Of a stretch of DNA of 64,000 nt, positions 1-12,439 are shown one piece after another. The DNA comes from Lactarius indigo (Eukaryota; Basidiomycota; Agaricomycetes; Russulales; Russulaceae), in contig JAFKAC010000007.1 of assembly GCA_025766275.1 (NCBI GenBank), positions 186,001 through 250,000 on the forward strand. Reading direction: 5' to 3'. The position numbers and the translations under genes are program-made. The notes beneath the pieces are model-generated. The model ran no database searches. It saw nothing but the letters and a program-made list of their open reading frames with translations, and was not told the origin of the DNA. Numbering within the stretch: the stretch's first letter is position 1; the number at the start of each line of letters is the position of its first letter.

Positions 1-893
1 ACCACGAGTTAAGTCTGCATCTGGTCATCTTGATTTCATCGTTTGTATGCGTGGAAGCCTCATTACGGCAAGCCGCAAATGCAATACCTCCATTTACATT
101 AGAATACTTCCATTCGCTTCCATGTTTCCCGTACCAGTCAGCGACGTCGGCATCGAAGATGTTGAAGGAGGAAATCTTTATACTTTCGTGGGGTTTCCAA
201 ATCTGGGCGAGAATCATCGAACATGCCAACAGGGCTGTTCGACCACGTGGATCCCCTATATCCTCTTCCTTACTCGCGGGGCTACCATTTCTGCTCCGCG
301 GCCGAGGTATCCCGACGCTTACGGCTCACCTGGCTTTGGAACTCCGTCGGGTAGCACCGTGTCGATAGGTGTCGGCGTTGGTGTCCCGCGCATTAGCAGA
401 AGATAGTGTCGTCTGCTTTGTCTGCCTGTTGAGTTATTGATGCACATGCCACCTAGGGTGCAGCGGATCTGGAGACACACTTCCTGGCGGGCTTCTTTCT
501 TTTTGTATGCCGGATACCTCTGAAGGCAGAATTTATGCAGCATGTCTTGTGTCTTGCTTAAGATTAACCCCCCCTGACGAACCACGCAGCGTCTACGAGT
601 TTCTCGCTTGGGTTTAAACCATTTTCAGCGACAAAATCATAAATTACCGAAGAGGGGCGACCACATAAATTCGACTCACAGGACTACTTGAGCTTCGAGG
701 AGTCCTTAGCCCTTCTCATCCCTGCCTTGCACCTGCTTGTCTTTGCTCGTCGGTTTTCTGATCCTTTTTGAATATCTTCTTCGGCTAGGCCCTTACAACA
801 CATGCACTATTTATCCGTAGTCCCAGGTGCCCGGCGTAAGGTCACGGTCAGTGTAGTTATCGTTATTTGAGGAGGGCAAGATGCTTACTTAGG
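1..893. other. Unassigned left edge
   Basis: No gene can be supported here. Overlapping short open frames at about 30-406 on the plus strand do not begin with ATG and show no recognisable motif. A TTAG splice-acceptor-like sequence just before position 894 leaves open that a coding exon of the zinc-finger gene lies in this stretch; otherwise it is probably promoter and leader. Confidence 0.4.
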
Positions 894-1527
894 ATGCGGT
901 ATGTGCAGCCCTCGAGGCGAGCGAACTCGCTTGCTATATGTGATGTGTGTGGCAAGCAACTGGCACGCCAGTCTGACATGCCACGACACAAACGACTCCA
1001 TGACCCCGAACCGGAACGGTGGTAAGGCAATAAATCTATATTTGCGCGGTGCGGCGCCACCAACAACACACCCGTAGGATGCACTGGTGCCCCGAACCTA
1101 ACTGCGATTACGGGAGTATGCAACTCTCAAATCTCAAGAATCACATCCGAAAGCAGTACGCAGTCCCCCCTTGACGTCGGTGTTTACTTGGCTCACCTTC
1201 ACTCGCAGCACTGGACAACGGCTTTACTGCCAGGACGACCCGGCTTGTAACTACTTTACCTTTGACAAAAGCGCCTTGCTGCGTCATCGGCAGAGGAGAC
1301 ACGGATATAAAACAAGATCAACCGCACCAAAGAACCGACATGTACAGAAGGTGCCCAATAAATGCGATGCTCCCGAGGGCGGGACTGACGTCTCCCAAAA
1401 ACCGGACATCCGGGGCTCTGATGTCATCGAGTGTCCTTGTCTCTCGTCATCAAATTGCCGGGTCGACGGCACAATAGACGAAACGCATAACAACTCAAGA
1501 TGGCCGTGTCCCTCTTGGGTCAGTTGA
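894..1527 (+). CDS. Three-finger C2H2 zinc-finger protein
   Basis: A small probable DNA-binding protein with three consecutive C2H2 fingers. Finger 1 is C-X2-C-X12-H-X3-H (CDVCGKQ...HKRLH), finger 2 is C-X4-C-X12-H-X3-H (CPEPNC...HIRKH), and finger 3 is C-X5-C-X12-H-X4-H (CQDDPAC...HRQRRH). Joining them needs two short introns, about 1020-1077 and 1156-1208. The second restores the classical inter-finger linker HTGQR, which strongly supports the splice. The tail after finger 3 is basic, then polar and low in structure, ending SWVS. The first ATG in frame is at 894, but it directly follows an acceptor-like TTAG, so an upstream exon is possible. Finger spacing is known for C2H2 transcription factors; the target is unknown. 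Confidence 0.7.
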
Positions 1528-2045
1528 GCAGCCGATCGGGTCGAGCGACGAGTTACTCGAGGGACAGGCCCCGTCTCGCTTCCCAATCTCGTTTACACGT
1601 ACCCACTTCCCTGCTGTCCCGGTGAACTGCGGATCGTCGACGCACCCTCCAAAGCACTGTTCGCGTTGCACATGCAAAAGACGCTCAAATTCGAGGCCAA
1701 TCCCCTGTTCCAAGGGCGTTAACTCGAACTCAGACGCGGTATCGTGCCCGCCGGCCATTTACAGACACGTAGAGAGTTTTGCCAAGAAATCATTTTTCAT
1801 TGCCCCCACGGTCGTGTTCTAGGGACGGACCTGTGACTAGGAGTAATACACATAAAGGTTAAATACTTGTTGTAATATATCAGTTGCTCGAGGCGTGTCA
1901 CGCGTCATTCGCGAAATGCAATAAACGCGAGCACGGGCGCTCAGTTGTAAGCGCCTCAATTTGAACCGAGGACGCGGATTGCCATCTTCGCCTCGTCATC
2001 CATTGACAGCCTCAACGGAGTACCATTCGTAGCCGAGACCGACTT
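1528..2045. other. Intergenic region upstream of UBA2
   Basis: No coding sequence is supported. The stretch holds the UBA2 promoter, including the ACGCGT and TTCGCGAA pair at 1900-1915. An open frame at 1622-1822 does not start with ATG (GTG) and has no recognisable motif. Confidence 0.5.
1900..1915. promoter_or_regulatory. MCB-like box next to E2F-like palindrome
   Basis: ACGCGT (1900-1905) is followed two bases later by the palindrome TTCGCGAA (1908-1915), about 130 bp before the UBA2 start. ACGCGT is the known binding core of MBF, and TTCGCGAA resembles E2F/SBF sites. Control of UBA2 at G1/S is inference. Confidence 0.35.
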
Positions 2046-4643
2046 ATGGCCCCCCCCACAGCGTCAAATTCCCGAAACTCTCATGCTCGGGCTATTCTTG
2101 GACCCAAGTTGCACGACCGACTACCCAACGTCAAAGTGCTCATGGTGGGTGCTGGTGGCATCGGTTGCGAGCTCCGTATGTTTCTTCCATTTCCCAGAAC
2201 CCACCATTCACTGTCCTTTCTCCAGTCAAGAATGTCGTGCTTGCGGGATTCGGTCATATAACACTTCTCGATCTCGACACCATCGACCTTTCCAACCTGA
2301 ATCGTCAGTTTTTATTCAGAAAGAAGGACGTGAAGCAAAGCAAGGCTTTGGTATGCTGTCCTCGTCCAGCATGTTCGCCGTATGGCCTAATATGATCCTC
2401 GAGGTGGCCGCCCGGACTGCATCCGCATTTAATCCCAATGTCCACATCACACCCATTCATGGGAATATCAAAGACACGCAGTTTGACTTGGCATGGTTTC
2501 GAAACTTCGATATTGTTTTGAACGCGCTAGATAATCTAGGTATGTTATCATGTTTGTGCGTTTCCTCAGGAGATTTCACATTGGTTCCTTAGACGCACGG
2601 CGACACGTGAATAGAATGTGCATGGCAGGAAATATCCCATTGGTCGAGTCTGGAACGGCTGGGTATCTGGGCCAAGTTCAACCTCTGCTGAAGGTATGGA
2701 TACAGATACATTCTCTGGTTGAATACAATCCCACTTCGTGCTTAATAGGACCGAACCGAATGCTTTGATTGCATCCCGAAGCCAACTCCGAAGACCTTTC
2801 CCGTATGCACCATCCGATCAACGCCAACTCAGCCAATACATTGCATCGTTTGGGCAAAAAGCTATCTCATGCCGTAAGCTTCACCCCATACAAGTTATCT
2901 ATTCCGCGGCGTTTATCGAACTGGTATGAGACAGGCAACTTTTTGGAGAAGATGAGGACTCGACAGACGAACTGGACGACGCCGAAAAGCAGGGAGAAAA
3001 CGGTGAGATTTCCTTTTCCCTGTCTTGCACCCTTGCGTTTGACACCCTATATCCGTCTTTCTTTTGGGCCTTCACCTCGGTGCTCTTACTTTCCCCAGCA
3101 CAAGAAATTGCGAATCTACGGAAGGAGGCACAGGCGTTCAAATCCGTACGCGCTGCTCTGCGTTCTCAGAATACCAGTTCTTGTGCTGCAAAAATGGCGT
3201 TTCAGAAGGTGCAACTCCTTCACGGTCCCGATGGCGTTTGATCCTTATAGTTTTGCCCCAAGGTATTCCACCGCGATGTTCTCAATCTCCTCTCCATGGA
3301 AGACATGTGGCGTTTCCGAGATAAACCAGTGCCACTAGATTTCGATCTCATCCAAAGTGATCAGTTTATTCTACGCGGGCAAGCGGCTGGTGCTGTTGGT
3401 GGCCCTACTGACGGCACCTCGCACCATGTGAATGGGGGTAGGGATGTCGAAGTGCACCCGAGCGGAAGCACGTCCAACCATAATGGTAACAGCACTGCTG
3501 CGATTGTGAACGATGCTATGGTCAGACCTGGCCATGGCTTGAAAGACCAACGTTCTCTCTCTCTTCGAGAAAATTTGGTTTTATTTGTCTCAAGGTTGGT
3601 GTCCTGGCCTTTGCCGCAACGACGTGCTCACGTTACTCGCTTACAGTACCGAGCACCTCGCAGAACGCCTCATGACGGGCAAAGAGGAGACCATATTGTT
3701 TGACAAAGATGATGACGATACACTTGATTTCGTCACAGCGGCGGCAAACCTACGGTCGGCGGCATATGGAATTCCGGGTAAGAGCCGCTGGGAAGTGAAA
3801 GGTGCGAGCAGAACCCCTTCAGTCTTCTCGGTCCCCATAATCGGACATGTCTACAGAAATGGCAGGGAATATAATACCCGCTATTGCAACAACCAATGCA
3901 ATCATTTCAGGCCTGATTGTGCTACAGGCATTGCACCTACTGCGCGCAGCCTATGATTCCATGCGCAATGTACACGCCCAATTCAAACCTTCTGCCCCTC
4001 TGAGCGCCATCAAGCTTTCATTGCCGGACCCTCGTTGCGGAGTTTGTCGCGATGTCTATGCCATGCTCCGATGTGACCCTTCGCGTGTGACACTCGCAGA
4101 GGTGCTCGAAGGTGTCTTGGGTGGATCTGGGCGAGAAGTAAGTACATACGAAGAAAAGCGCATGCTCAGCGATCCCGATTTCGAGGACAATCTCGATCGT
4201 ACTCTTGAGAGCCTCAGTGTGATGAGGGGCAAGTTTCTTAGCATCGTAGATGAAGATGGCGAACTCGAAGCGATCACCCTTGCCATCTGCTCCCTCCCGT
4301 GAGTTCGTCCCGTCGTCACACAAACTCAGGCCACTGATAGCGGTGCATCAGACCTGACCACCCCCTTGATGGCCCCACAATGATACTTCCCGATCCCCTA
4401 CCGAAACCAAATCAAAGGGCAAAGCCCGTTATTTCCCGACCTCTGACGCCTCCAGAAACGCCACTAGGTGCACAAAAACGGCCAGCTCCTGACGATTTGG
4501 ATGGGACTCAGCCAGCAAAGCGTGCGCGAATTGCGTCGACTTCCAACCATTCTCCAGGTACATCGCGGCGCCTTGAAGAAGACGGTTTGGTTTTATTGGA
4601 GGGGGATGGTCCCATGGACGAAGATGTTGTCGTCATTGACTGA
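2046..4643 (+). CDS. UBA2: SUMO-activating enzyme subunit 2
   Basis: The catalytic subunit of the heterodimeric SUMO E1, which works with Aos1 to adenylate SUMO and hold it as a thioester before passing it to Ubc9. Exon 1 carries the nucleotide-binding glycine motif [10 protein letters not shown]. It is followed by [17 protein letters not shown] and the [13 protein letters not shown] segment typical of the adenylation domain. The catalytic cysteine is in [10 protein letters not shown] (around 2800-2830). A cysteine-rich zinc-site segment (RCGVCRD) and the ubiquitin-fold region follow. The end has a basic KRARIAS stretch, a likely nuclear signal, and a final acidic-flanked VVVID that looks like a SUMO-interacting motif. 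Several introns of about 50-70 nt interrupt it. All expected domains are present, so it is probably functional. RAD17 follows on the same strand 311 bp later. Confidence 0.93.
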
Positions 4644-4954
4644 ACTCTGCGAAAGCACTTTTGTTCGTTCTGGTCTAAGCACAATCTAATCACATCACTC
4701 TTGACATCATTACAGTATCTTTCCCCCCCTTTCTTTTTATCTTCTTCTTTACTTTATTCACCTCTCTATTGGGTATATCTTGGCATATTTCCATCTCTAG
4801 GTAGAACTATTTCATCGGCTTGCGTGCACCTATAATAATGAAGATCACGTGTTGCTTGGGAGTCATTTGCTCGTGCTCGACACGTCTAAGTCATTGTGTC
4901 ACCAACATCGAGCGGCGGCTTCACACAAACAAACCTTCAATCACAGCATTCTGT
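4644..4954. other. Spacer between UBA2 and RAD17
   Basis: T-rich sequence with no gene, probably the UBA2 3' end and RAD17 promoter. An ATCACGTG E-box-like octamer lies at about 4843-4850. Confidence 0.4.
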
Positions 4955-7367
4955 ATGCCTCCGAGGACTACCTCAACGGGCAGAACGAAGCACAAGAGTA
5001 CGCTGAAGTTTGAATCCCCCCCTCCTAAGAAATTCAAGAGCGCAAAAGACGTTACAATTCTTTCTGTGAGAGGCCACCACCTGTGACGTTTCGGGGCATT
5101 GTCATTAAACTCGGTCGATTCCCATAAGCTCTCTCAGCGCCCAGTTCTCAAGCCTGGAAATAAGCCTCCCTCTTCTGCCCCTCATCTATCAAACGTTGTG
5201 GGATCTGCTAGCGCCACAGTGAAGGATCCCAAAGGGAAGGGGAAGGCTACCGGCCCCACACATGAAGAAATTCCGGGTACGCTGCGCATGATTACTTACA
5301 CGCTTGAAGCCAACTCATCACTCCAAGATGATCGTCTCTGGGCAGACAAGTACGAGCCACGATCCCTGGGGGATCTGGCAGTGCACAAGCGCAAGGTTGA
5401 CGACGTTCGTAGGTGGCTTGTAGAGGCATTTAGCGAGCAAGGCCGCTCTGAGCGTCGCGTACGTTTTCTTCTATTCGCCCTACTAGAAGTTGGTTGGACA
5501 ATTTTCCACAGCGCCTGCTCATCCTTACCGGTCCAGCTGGTTCTGGGAAGACGGCGACTCTACGCGTGCTCGCACACGAAATGAAAGTCGAAATAATCGA
5601 ACACAAGACCCATGTGAATACAGTCCAAGTCTCGACTTTCAGCGAACCATCCACTTGTAGGTCTTCCACTCCGTTATCTAAGAGTGCTAAAATGGAATCT
5701 GGAATAGCGAATTCCCCAGATGTCTTTGCCACCTTCTTGGCGCGCGCAGGCGCTTACACGTCCATATTCACCTCCGCACGACAGAAGCTTGTCCTGGTTG
5801 AGGACCTCCCCAATATCCTACATCCTACTGTTCGTGCTCGCTTCCACGATGCTCTCCGGACCCATGTCGAACGTGGCCCGAGTGTGGCACCGGTTGTGCT
5901 TGTCGTCAGCGATGCTGGTCTGTGTGTGGAAGCAAGTTCCAATGGCAGTTCGAGTCGTGATGTCGTGATAGACGCGCGTGCAGTCGTCCCACCGGGGCTG
6001 CCCACTCATCTTTTCACGGAGATCAGGTTCTTTTTTTCATCTCCGTGACTAATTGTAATTATCACAATACTGATAATAAGCTTAGATTCAACCCAATTGC
6101 GCCTACTCTGCTCGCTTCCGCATTGAAGCGCGTGACGGCATTAGCAAATGTGCGCCTCTCACAGAGTATTTTGAACTCAGTCGTAGAAGGTGCTGGAGGA
6201 GATGTGCGCAGTGCGATCATGACATTAGAATTTACGTGTGCACGTTCTGCCTCTTGGAAACAGTCGGGCAGGAGCAAGTGAGTAATGATCGGCACATGAT
6301 TTTGTGAAGTCTGACAAACCTCAGTGTTGGCTCAATTGTATCGACGACGCAAAAGGAAAACGCTTTATTGCTTTTTCATTTAATAGGGAAGATAATGTAC
6401 AACAAGCGTTCGATCGTGCTTCTATATTTCAGATTCACAATACTCAAGTCTATACAGGAAAGGGGGACCCTCATCCCAAGTCCGCCTCTGCAAAAGACAT
6501 CTCGCGAGAACGTGCGCTCGACCGAATACTGAATGACCCGCCACCACTGCCCCCGTGGTTGGCTACGGAGGAACGAAGAACGAGTCGAGTAGATGTCAAT
6601 GTCCGTTATCTCTCTATGAGGATTGCTCTGGAATTTCTCTGAAGCTCCGGTCCATGTGCAGCTGCTCTATGCGTCCACACCAGTCGACGCGTCGCTCTTT
6701 GGGCTTTACGTCCACCAAAATTATACTCAATATTGCTCCAGTGTCGAACAATGTAGCTCGCTTGATCGATAATCTCAGTTGGACAGATGCTAACAACTCT
6801 GAGAATGCTCGTACTTGATCAATTTTTTCTCCTCACGATACTGATATCATAAACAGTGGTACGACGCTTACCCTCACGCGTTTCACATACAAGCTTTAGG
6901 AACACTCCACTCATTACCCACCCCCGTTCCGCGTACGGGTCAGCGTATCTTCAAGCCTGCGTTCTTTAGCTCGTTGCAGAAACAACAGAGTGCGCGGGAC
7001 GCTTTGGATCAAACCTCCAACTGGCTTTCTAGCGTACGTAGCGCTGCATTGTTCTCTATCCTCCCACAATGAATATGCTGATGTCTTACAGACTGGATTG
7101 TGGTCTCGAGTCGCGATAACGACAGAACTGGGAGGTGTACTGCGGGCGTTAGGTAGGCGTGCCCCGCACGGGCATCATGCTTTCTCGGAGCTTGTGTTCG
7201 GACAGGATCCTATAGGTGCGGTGCCCATGGGTGAAGGAGATGTTGAAGCAGAGCTCGTTGACCATGACGAAGGCGAGATGAGGGGGACCGGGCAATCCCA
7301 TACTGGCAGCAGTGAGCAGGCTGCATACTTGGGGTATTTAGAAGATGATGATATCGAGGATTGGTGA
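4955..7367 (+). CDS. RAD17: Checkpoint clamp loader, Rad17/Rad24 type
   Basis: The large subunit of the alternative RFC complex that loads the 9-1-1 checkpoint clamp at damaged DNA in the nucleus. The N-terminus is basic and disordered (KFESPPPKKFKSA). The AAA+ core opens with LWADKYEPRSLGDLAVHKRKV, the RFC-type entry motif, followed by Walker A GPAGSGKT (near 5530-5555) and a Walker B-like LVLVEDLPNIL. Downstream segments (DRILNDPPPLP..., then HAFSELVFGQDPIG) match the helical part of Rad17 proteins. The protein ends in an acidic tail, YLEDDDIEDW. The ATG at 4955 gives MPPRTTSTGRTKHKS. Several small introns are needed, and their borders were placed by frame only. Spacing to BNA1 is 133 bp, so its promoter must be compact. 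Confidence 0.88.
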
Positions 7368-7500
7368 CGATTGATAATCCCACCGGAGTTTGCACCATCG
7401 CGATAAGATTTGAAACCGGAACCCCTGTCTCAACTCAACCCGTCGTGACCCCCCGGCATGGATTACATATCTTCGACCTTGAGGAGAAACCATCATAAAA

Positions 7501-8210
7501 ATGCCCCTCGCGCCCCCCCTCGATTTTTTTCGTTGGCTCAGGGATAATGCTGAGCGATTGCAACCACCAGTGAACAACTTCTGTCTACACTCCGGTACAG
7601 ACTTTGTTGTCATGGTTGTGGGTGGCCCAAATGCACGTGCAGACTACCATATTAACGAAACCGAGGTGCTTGAATGTCCCAATATTCGTTAAGACGGTAT
7701 CTTATACACCATCTTTGATTGAACAGGAATGGTTTTATCAGTATAAGGGCGACATGCTCCTTCGTGTCGTAGACGATGGCGCCTTCCGTGACATTAATAT
7801 CAAGGAAGGCGAGATGTTTTTACTGCCAAGTAGGCCGACTTGGTAATCCATCCGACATACTTCTGTGACCCCAATTATGCGCTTCAGGTAATACCCCGCA
7901 CAATCCCGTGCGCTTCGCCAACACAGTTGGAATTGTGATAGAGAGGGTGCGGCCTAAGTCTGCCATCGGTACGTACTGTTCGCGGGTACCGCAAGTATGT
8001 GATATTCATCAGTCCCCCCTCTTTCCGAACGAAGATCGGCTGCGTTGGTATTGCCTCGCTCCTGGACACGAAGGGCCCACCGTCATTCGGGAGGCGTCGT
8101 TCCATGTGACAGACCTTGGAACGCAGCTCAAACCGTTTATAGAGCAATGGATGTCCAGCGAGGAGTGTCGACGTTGCCCGAGTTGTGGAACCATTGCCGA
8201 AGCGAAGTAG
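7501..8210 (+). CDS. BNA1: 3-hydroxyanthranilate 3,4-dioxygenase
   Basis: A cytosolic non-heme Fe(II) dioxygenase of the kynurenine route to NAD+; it opens 3-hydroxyanthranilate to the quinolinate precursor. The sequence shows the family order: [17 protein letters not shown], then after a 57-nt intron [26 protein letters not shown], then [15 protein letters not shown]. The last has the cupin histidine, and the earlier His and Glu are metal ligands in known structures. DRLRWYC and a C-terminal ECRRCPSCG follow. In bacterial homologues two CxxC pairs hold a rubredoxin-like iron. Here the first pair reads CLAPGH and only the second cysteine cluster remains, as is usual in fungi. The ORF is open across about 7965-8025, so a possible intron there could not be decided. 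The start is the only suitable ATG. Confidence 0.92.
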
Positions 8211-8469
8211 TAGACGCGCGTAGAATTGAAGATGTAACCACAGCAACTCCGATCTAATTTGAATGGTGATCTACACGGCCGTACTTAACGCATGAGTAGA
8301 GTACAGGGGCTGGAGCATTCTGGTCCGTGTGCAACTACTATATAGGTACGAGTGCTAGTCGATTAGGTCATCAACCGATCACGAGATATCCGTTGCACAT
8401 AAGCACGTGGTGATCAGGTGATCACTTTAACCTTTGTCTCGACGTTATTGTCGCCGTCCTCTATAATCC
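8211..8469. other. BNA1-NUP96 spacer
   Basis: Intergenic sequence of about 260 bp, presumably the BNA1 3' end and the NUP96 promoter. It contains GATCACGAGA and GCACGTGGTGATCAGGTGATCAC, a cluster of E-box/GATCAC-like words at about 8375-8425. No gene is seen. Confidence 0.35.
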
Positions 8470-11464
8470 ATGGCTCGCTTCAGCGCTTTAGCCAGCGATA
8501 CCAGCGAAGACGATGAACAATATACCACGTCCCCCCCAAGGAAGCAACCACAGCCAAAGACTCGTTCTGCATTTCCCCCTCCTCGGTTTCAACGAGTAGA
8601 CGAAGATGCAGAGATGGCCTCCGACTCTGAATCGTCGCGTGCGGAGGAAGAAGAATTACATAGCGACTCTTCGCAAAACAGTGCTGACAACCACCATCGT
8701 CTCGGCCGAGCCAGTGGAGGTGTGTACGCCACCGAGAACCCAGGAGAGGGAGAAGAAGGAGATGAATCTGGTGACTCGTCGGCTTCAAGCTCGGATGAGT
8801 TGCATCGGCGCGGTGACGCCAGCATCATTCCATGGGCGCAGCGGATAGGTGTCGACCCTCAAAAAATGCATGTTATGCAGGCCTCTTTATTCAGAGCGCC
8901 AGAAACAGCGGAGGCATTGAAACAAATGAACGCAGAAAAACCCGATACCGCGCGTTTGACACCCAATGGTCTGCACAGGAAACACAGCCGGGACTCTGAA
9001 GGCGATGGTCTGAGGATCACAGCACAAGAGGTATGTTTCACTTGAATGTGCACAGAACCGTCATTCATACTACACGTGCCAGCGGGCTTCTTTTGCTCAT
9101 GATATCGAACCCGTCGCTTTCCGCCCCTCCCGCAAGTACGCCAGAGTGGAGAGTTCTGCTTCAATAGTGAACGGTGTGGAGGACGCCATGGTCGATGCTG
9201 GCCTTGCGTTCGGGCGATCTTTCCGAGTTGGTTGGGGACCCTCCGGAAACCTGGTGCACCTAGGGCAGCTATGCGGCCCGTCATCAACACGGTAAGGCTC
9301 ACGTCTGTCGTCCCGATTCTGATGCGCTGAACCGGCTTTAGAAAGCATACCGCGAACACGTCTGTGGTCACAAAAACTGTGGTGCCGTTATCCGTGCCTG
9401 GTACCGACACGAGTCTTTCCACAAAACTGCTTTCGCATCACCTCACCAACTCGCCAATCCAGTTTGACGCTGAGGGCATCCCCTTTGCCAGTCCCTCTCC
9501 ACAGTTGTCCTTTGGATCTTTCGTGTCTCTGTTTCCTTCCACGGAACAGTCGTTCGCCGCACATCTTTTCCGTCTCGGGCACGCATTGTTCGACGAAATT
9601 GGCCTCCAACTCGACGAGTCTATTAGTATAGACGTCCGTAACCGAGTTCACGCAGTGCGCCGAAAAGAGGCCCTCTCGAAATGGCTTGAAGGCGTCGTTG
9701 CTCCCACTGTCGATGCAGAAGTGAAGGGAAACTTCTCTAGAGGTTCAGCCTCCGCAACATTCAGCCTTCTGACCGGCCATCAAATTGACAAGGCCTGCGA
9801 GGCTGCGATGGAGGGTGGAAACTTAAAGCTTGCTACGCTTCTATCCCAAGCTGGTGGCGACCTAGAATTTCGGGCGGACATTCTGTCTCAGTTACGAATA
9901 TGGCGCGAGCAGCGTGTGGACGCGCACATCGACTCAAACCTACGCAAGATTTACGCATTGCTAGGCGGCATTGTGGACACACTCGAGGGCTCAAATGGCA
10001 CCGAGGTAGAGCGATGTCCTGACCTTCTAGTCTCACAAAAACTTGACTGGAAGCGTGTCTTTGGCCTACACCTTTGGTTCGGACAGCCCATGGATGCTTC
10101 AATAGCAGAGGTGTTTGACGCGTACGACAATCACTGGAGGGAAGCACGTGATAGGGCTGCTTCTCCCATCCCGTGGTACTTCGAAGATAGCTCCTCTGAG
10201 CCCAAACACTGGCGTTTGTCCCCAGACGAGAATCCTCCAGATGCGTTCTACTCTCTAATCAAACTGTATTCGGACCCCGCCTGTTCACTCGCAACAATAT
10301 CCTCCCCACTTTCTTTCGGCCCTTCTCCGGCAGACCACTCCATCCTATGGCACTTGTACATCATTCTTTCCCGGTCAATGCGGATGCGAGACTTCCCCGA
10401 CCGCGATGACCCTGGCGTGACGAGAGCGTCTCAAGAAGGCGACGACGGAGAAGCACAAGTCGAGGGACACAGTCCAAGCGCAGACGTGTTAGCTAGTACA
10501 TATGCTCTCCAATTAGAGCAGCAGGACTTGATACAGGAGGCGGTATTTGTATTGCTTCACTTAGAGAGCTCATCTGGGTGCGTCCTTTTTTGGGTATCAG
10601 GTCGCAGTTCCTATAGCCCTTTGCACAGGCGTGAGAAGGCCATTAGGGATTTGCTGCTGCGCTCCGCCCCAAAACTCGACGATTGGACGACGAGGGGAAT
10701 GGCGGGTAGCTTGAAAATCCCGTTGATGTGGATCAGCGAAGCCAAGGTAATTTGCAACGGATTTGTGGCGCCGCGTTTTCCCACTCACAGTGAAGCATCT
10801 AGGCGATTTATGCCCTAAACCGAGGAGATGTTTTCGAAGCATACCAGTTGTATCTCCAAGCAGGGCTGCACAACGCCGCTCATGAACTTGCCGTATATGA
10901 GCTCGCTCCAGAGGCAGTAATTAGGGACGACCTTGAGCTACTGAAGACCCTTTTTGGGAGATTAATTGATCATGCCGTGGACGAGTGGCACGTGAGAGGA
11001 AAGGTTTGCACAATCGTACATTGACTGGCCGCGTCACGCAGTCTAACTGGATGAGTGCCACAGGCCTTCCTCGATTACGCGCACGCCATGATACGGTTGC
11101 CTGAACTATGCCAAGACTCGAGGGCTTCACAGGACGATGCGCAAGCCGCTGAGCTCGAGGAGCTGCTACGTGGAGTCCCCAAACTGATCGGATTGCTGCC
11201 AGCAATTGTCCGTGATCCCATAGATGCACGACAAAGTGTCGCCGTGGCGACTATGATCACCGGATTGACACGCCAACTGGACAAAGTTGCGCCGACGACC
11301 CTAGTGAGTTGACGTCGCTCTTGGTTTTTTTTTTGTTCTTGTCTGAGCTTGCTTCATAGAAACCCAAACAACTACGTAGCTTACCGGTAGACGAGACTGC
11401 CAAGCTGCATCACGCGTGCACAATTGCACATTCTTATTTCCTGAGAACACTCGACGCGATGTGA
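8470..11464 (+). CDS. Nup96-type nucleoporin (Nup145C homologue)
   Basis: A scaffold subunit of the Y-complex (Nup107-160/Nup84) of the nuclear pore. The acidic, serine-rich N-terminus (MARFSALASDTSEDDEQ...) is followed by SIIPWAQRIGVDPQKMHVMQ and by SFRVGWGPSGNLVHLGQL, which is the hallmark of the Nup96 domain. A long alpha-helical region with KACEAAMEGGNLKLATLLSQ follows (helical solenoid), then the C-terminal exons ending HACTIAHSYFLRTLDAM. At least four introns are clear, for example about 9031-9081 and 9292-9341. In most eukaryotes Nup96 is made by autocleavage of a Nup98-Nup96 precursor. Here no GLFG repeats or autoproteolytic domain precede the ATG, and the next gene upstream is BNA1. 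It is therefore encoded as its own protein, with a start that resembles a post-cleavage N-terminus. Confidence 0.88.
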
Positions 11465-11675
11465 CAAAACGGATTCTATTGTCATCAGATAAATAATATA
11501 CACGTAGAACCTGATAAGATAGTTGTCCGAGGACTCTGAAAGTGCCATCTATAGTGACGACGCACGTGCTGTGACAAGAAGATATGATTACATCGGTCTA
11601 GATATAGTAGGGCAGAGCATTGTGGACAGCGTTACAGTTCAAGAAATGCCGAAAAAAAAGAGTCCGCTCGTAACG

Positions 11676-12439
11676 CTAATCGATGTTACGACCCGACATG
11701 AATATGGAGGCGCTTAGAACGCAGACATCAGCCAAGTAAGCCTGCATGGCATGCGGGCTCAATTCGACCTTGACACCATCACTGCTGACATAAACGCGTG
11801 CAAGACGGTGCGACTGCGATTGTGCATGGTAAAGCTGCATTGCAAATAAGCATCCCGAGAACAAGTGGCAACAGGCAAGCAGAACGTACGCTGATGTTCT
11901 CCCCCTCAGGAACCCAGATGTATGCAACACCCCTGACCTCCATCAGTCTAGACCTAGATACGCGACGACGACAAAGCAAGGGTGAGCACGCGCACATCAA
12001 AGAGAACTGCTGCCGATGACACGCACGCTCTATCTGGCATGGCCCTAAGCCAACTACGAATAGACTGCCTCGGGGCCAGCCCGGGTATCTCCACGTTCGG
12101 CCGCGCGCCGGACCAGTCGATGACCGCGACAGTACGTCGGTGTGCGTCATAATATGCTGTGCTGTGAGGTTGGGACTGCTCGGTGACGATCCTGTAGCAA
12201 GATCGGCCGCGGGCGTCGACGACGGACGCGTTCAAGATGTTCGGGCGGAAGGAGGTGATGTGGAAGGTCGTCGCGTCGGGGGGCGGGGGGACGATTTGTC
12301 CGCGGCTCGAGCTGGCTCCCGGGAGGGCCCCAAATATCGATGGTGCCTCCCCGGACGAGGAGCCCCACGCGGTACTCGCCCCCGACTGTGCGTTGCCCAT
12401 GCGCCAGCCCTGTACGTATGGATTGAAGTGTGCGGACAT
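11676..12439 (-). CDS. DUF6593 domain protein
   Basis: Member of a family of unknown function that is common in Agaricomycetes. The ATG at 12439 gives MSAHFNPYVQGWRMGN; the frame further upstream begins only with GTG. The middle follows the family pattern: TFHITSFRPNILNASVVDARGRSCYRIVTE, then VAVIDWSGARPNVEIPGLAPRQSIRSWL. After a first intron comes RLMEVRGVAYIWVPE (the conserved aromatic YxW segment). After a second comes LARVYVSSDGVKVELSP with a hydrophobic end. Both introns have GT...AG ends and keep frame. The N-terminus is Gly/Ser/Pro-rich and probably disordered. No catalytic residues are known. It lies tail to tail with NUP96, 211 bp away. Confidence 0.72.
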
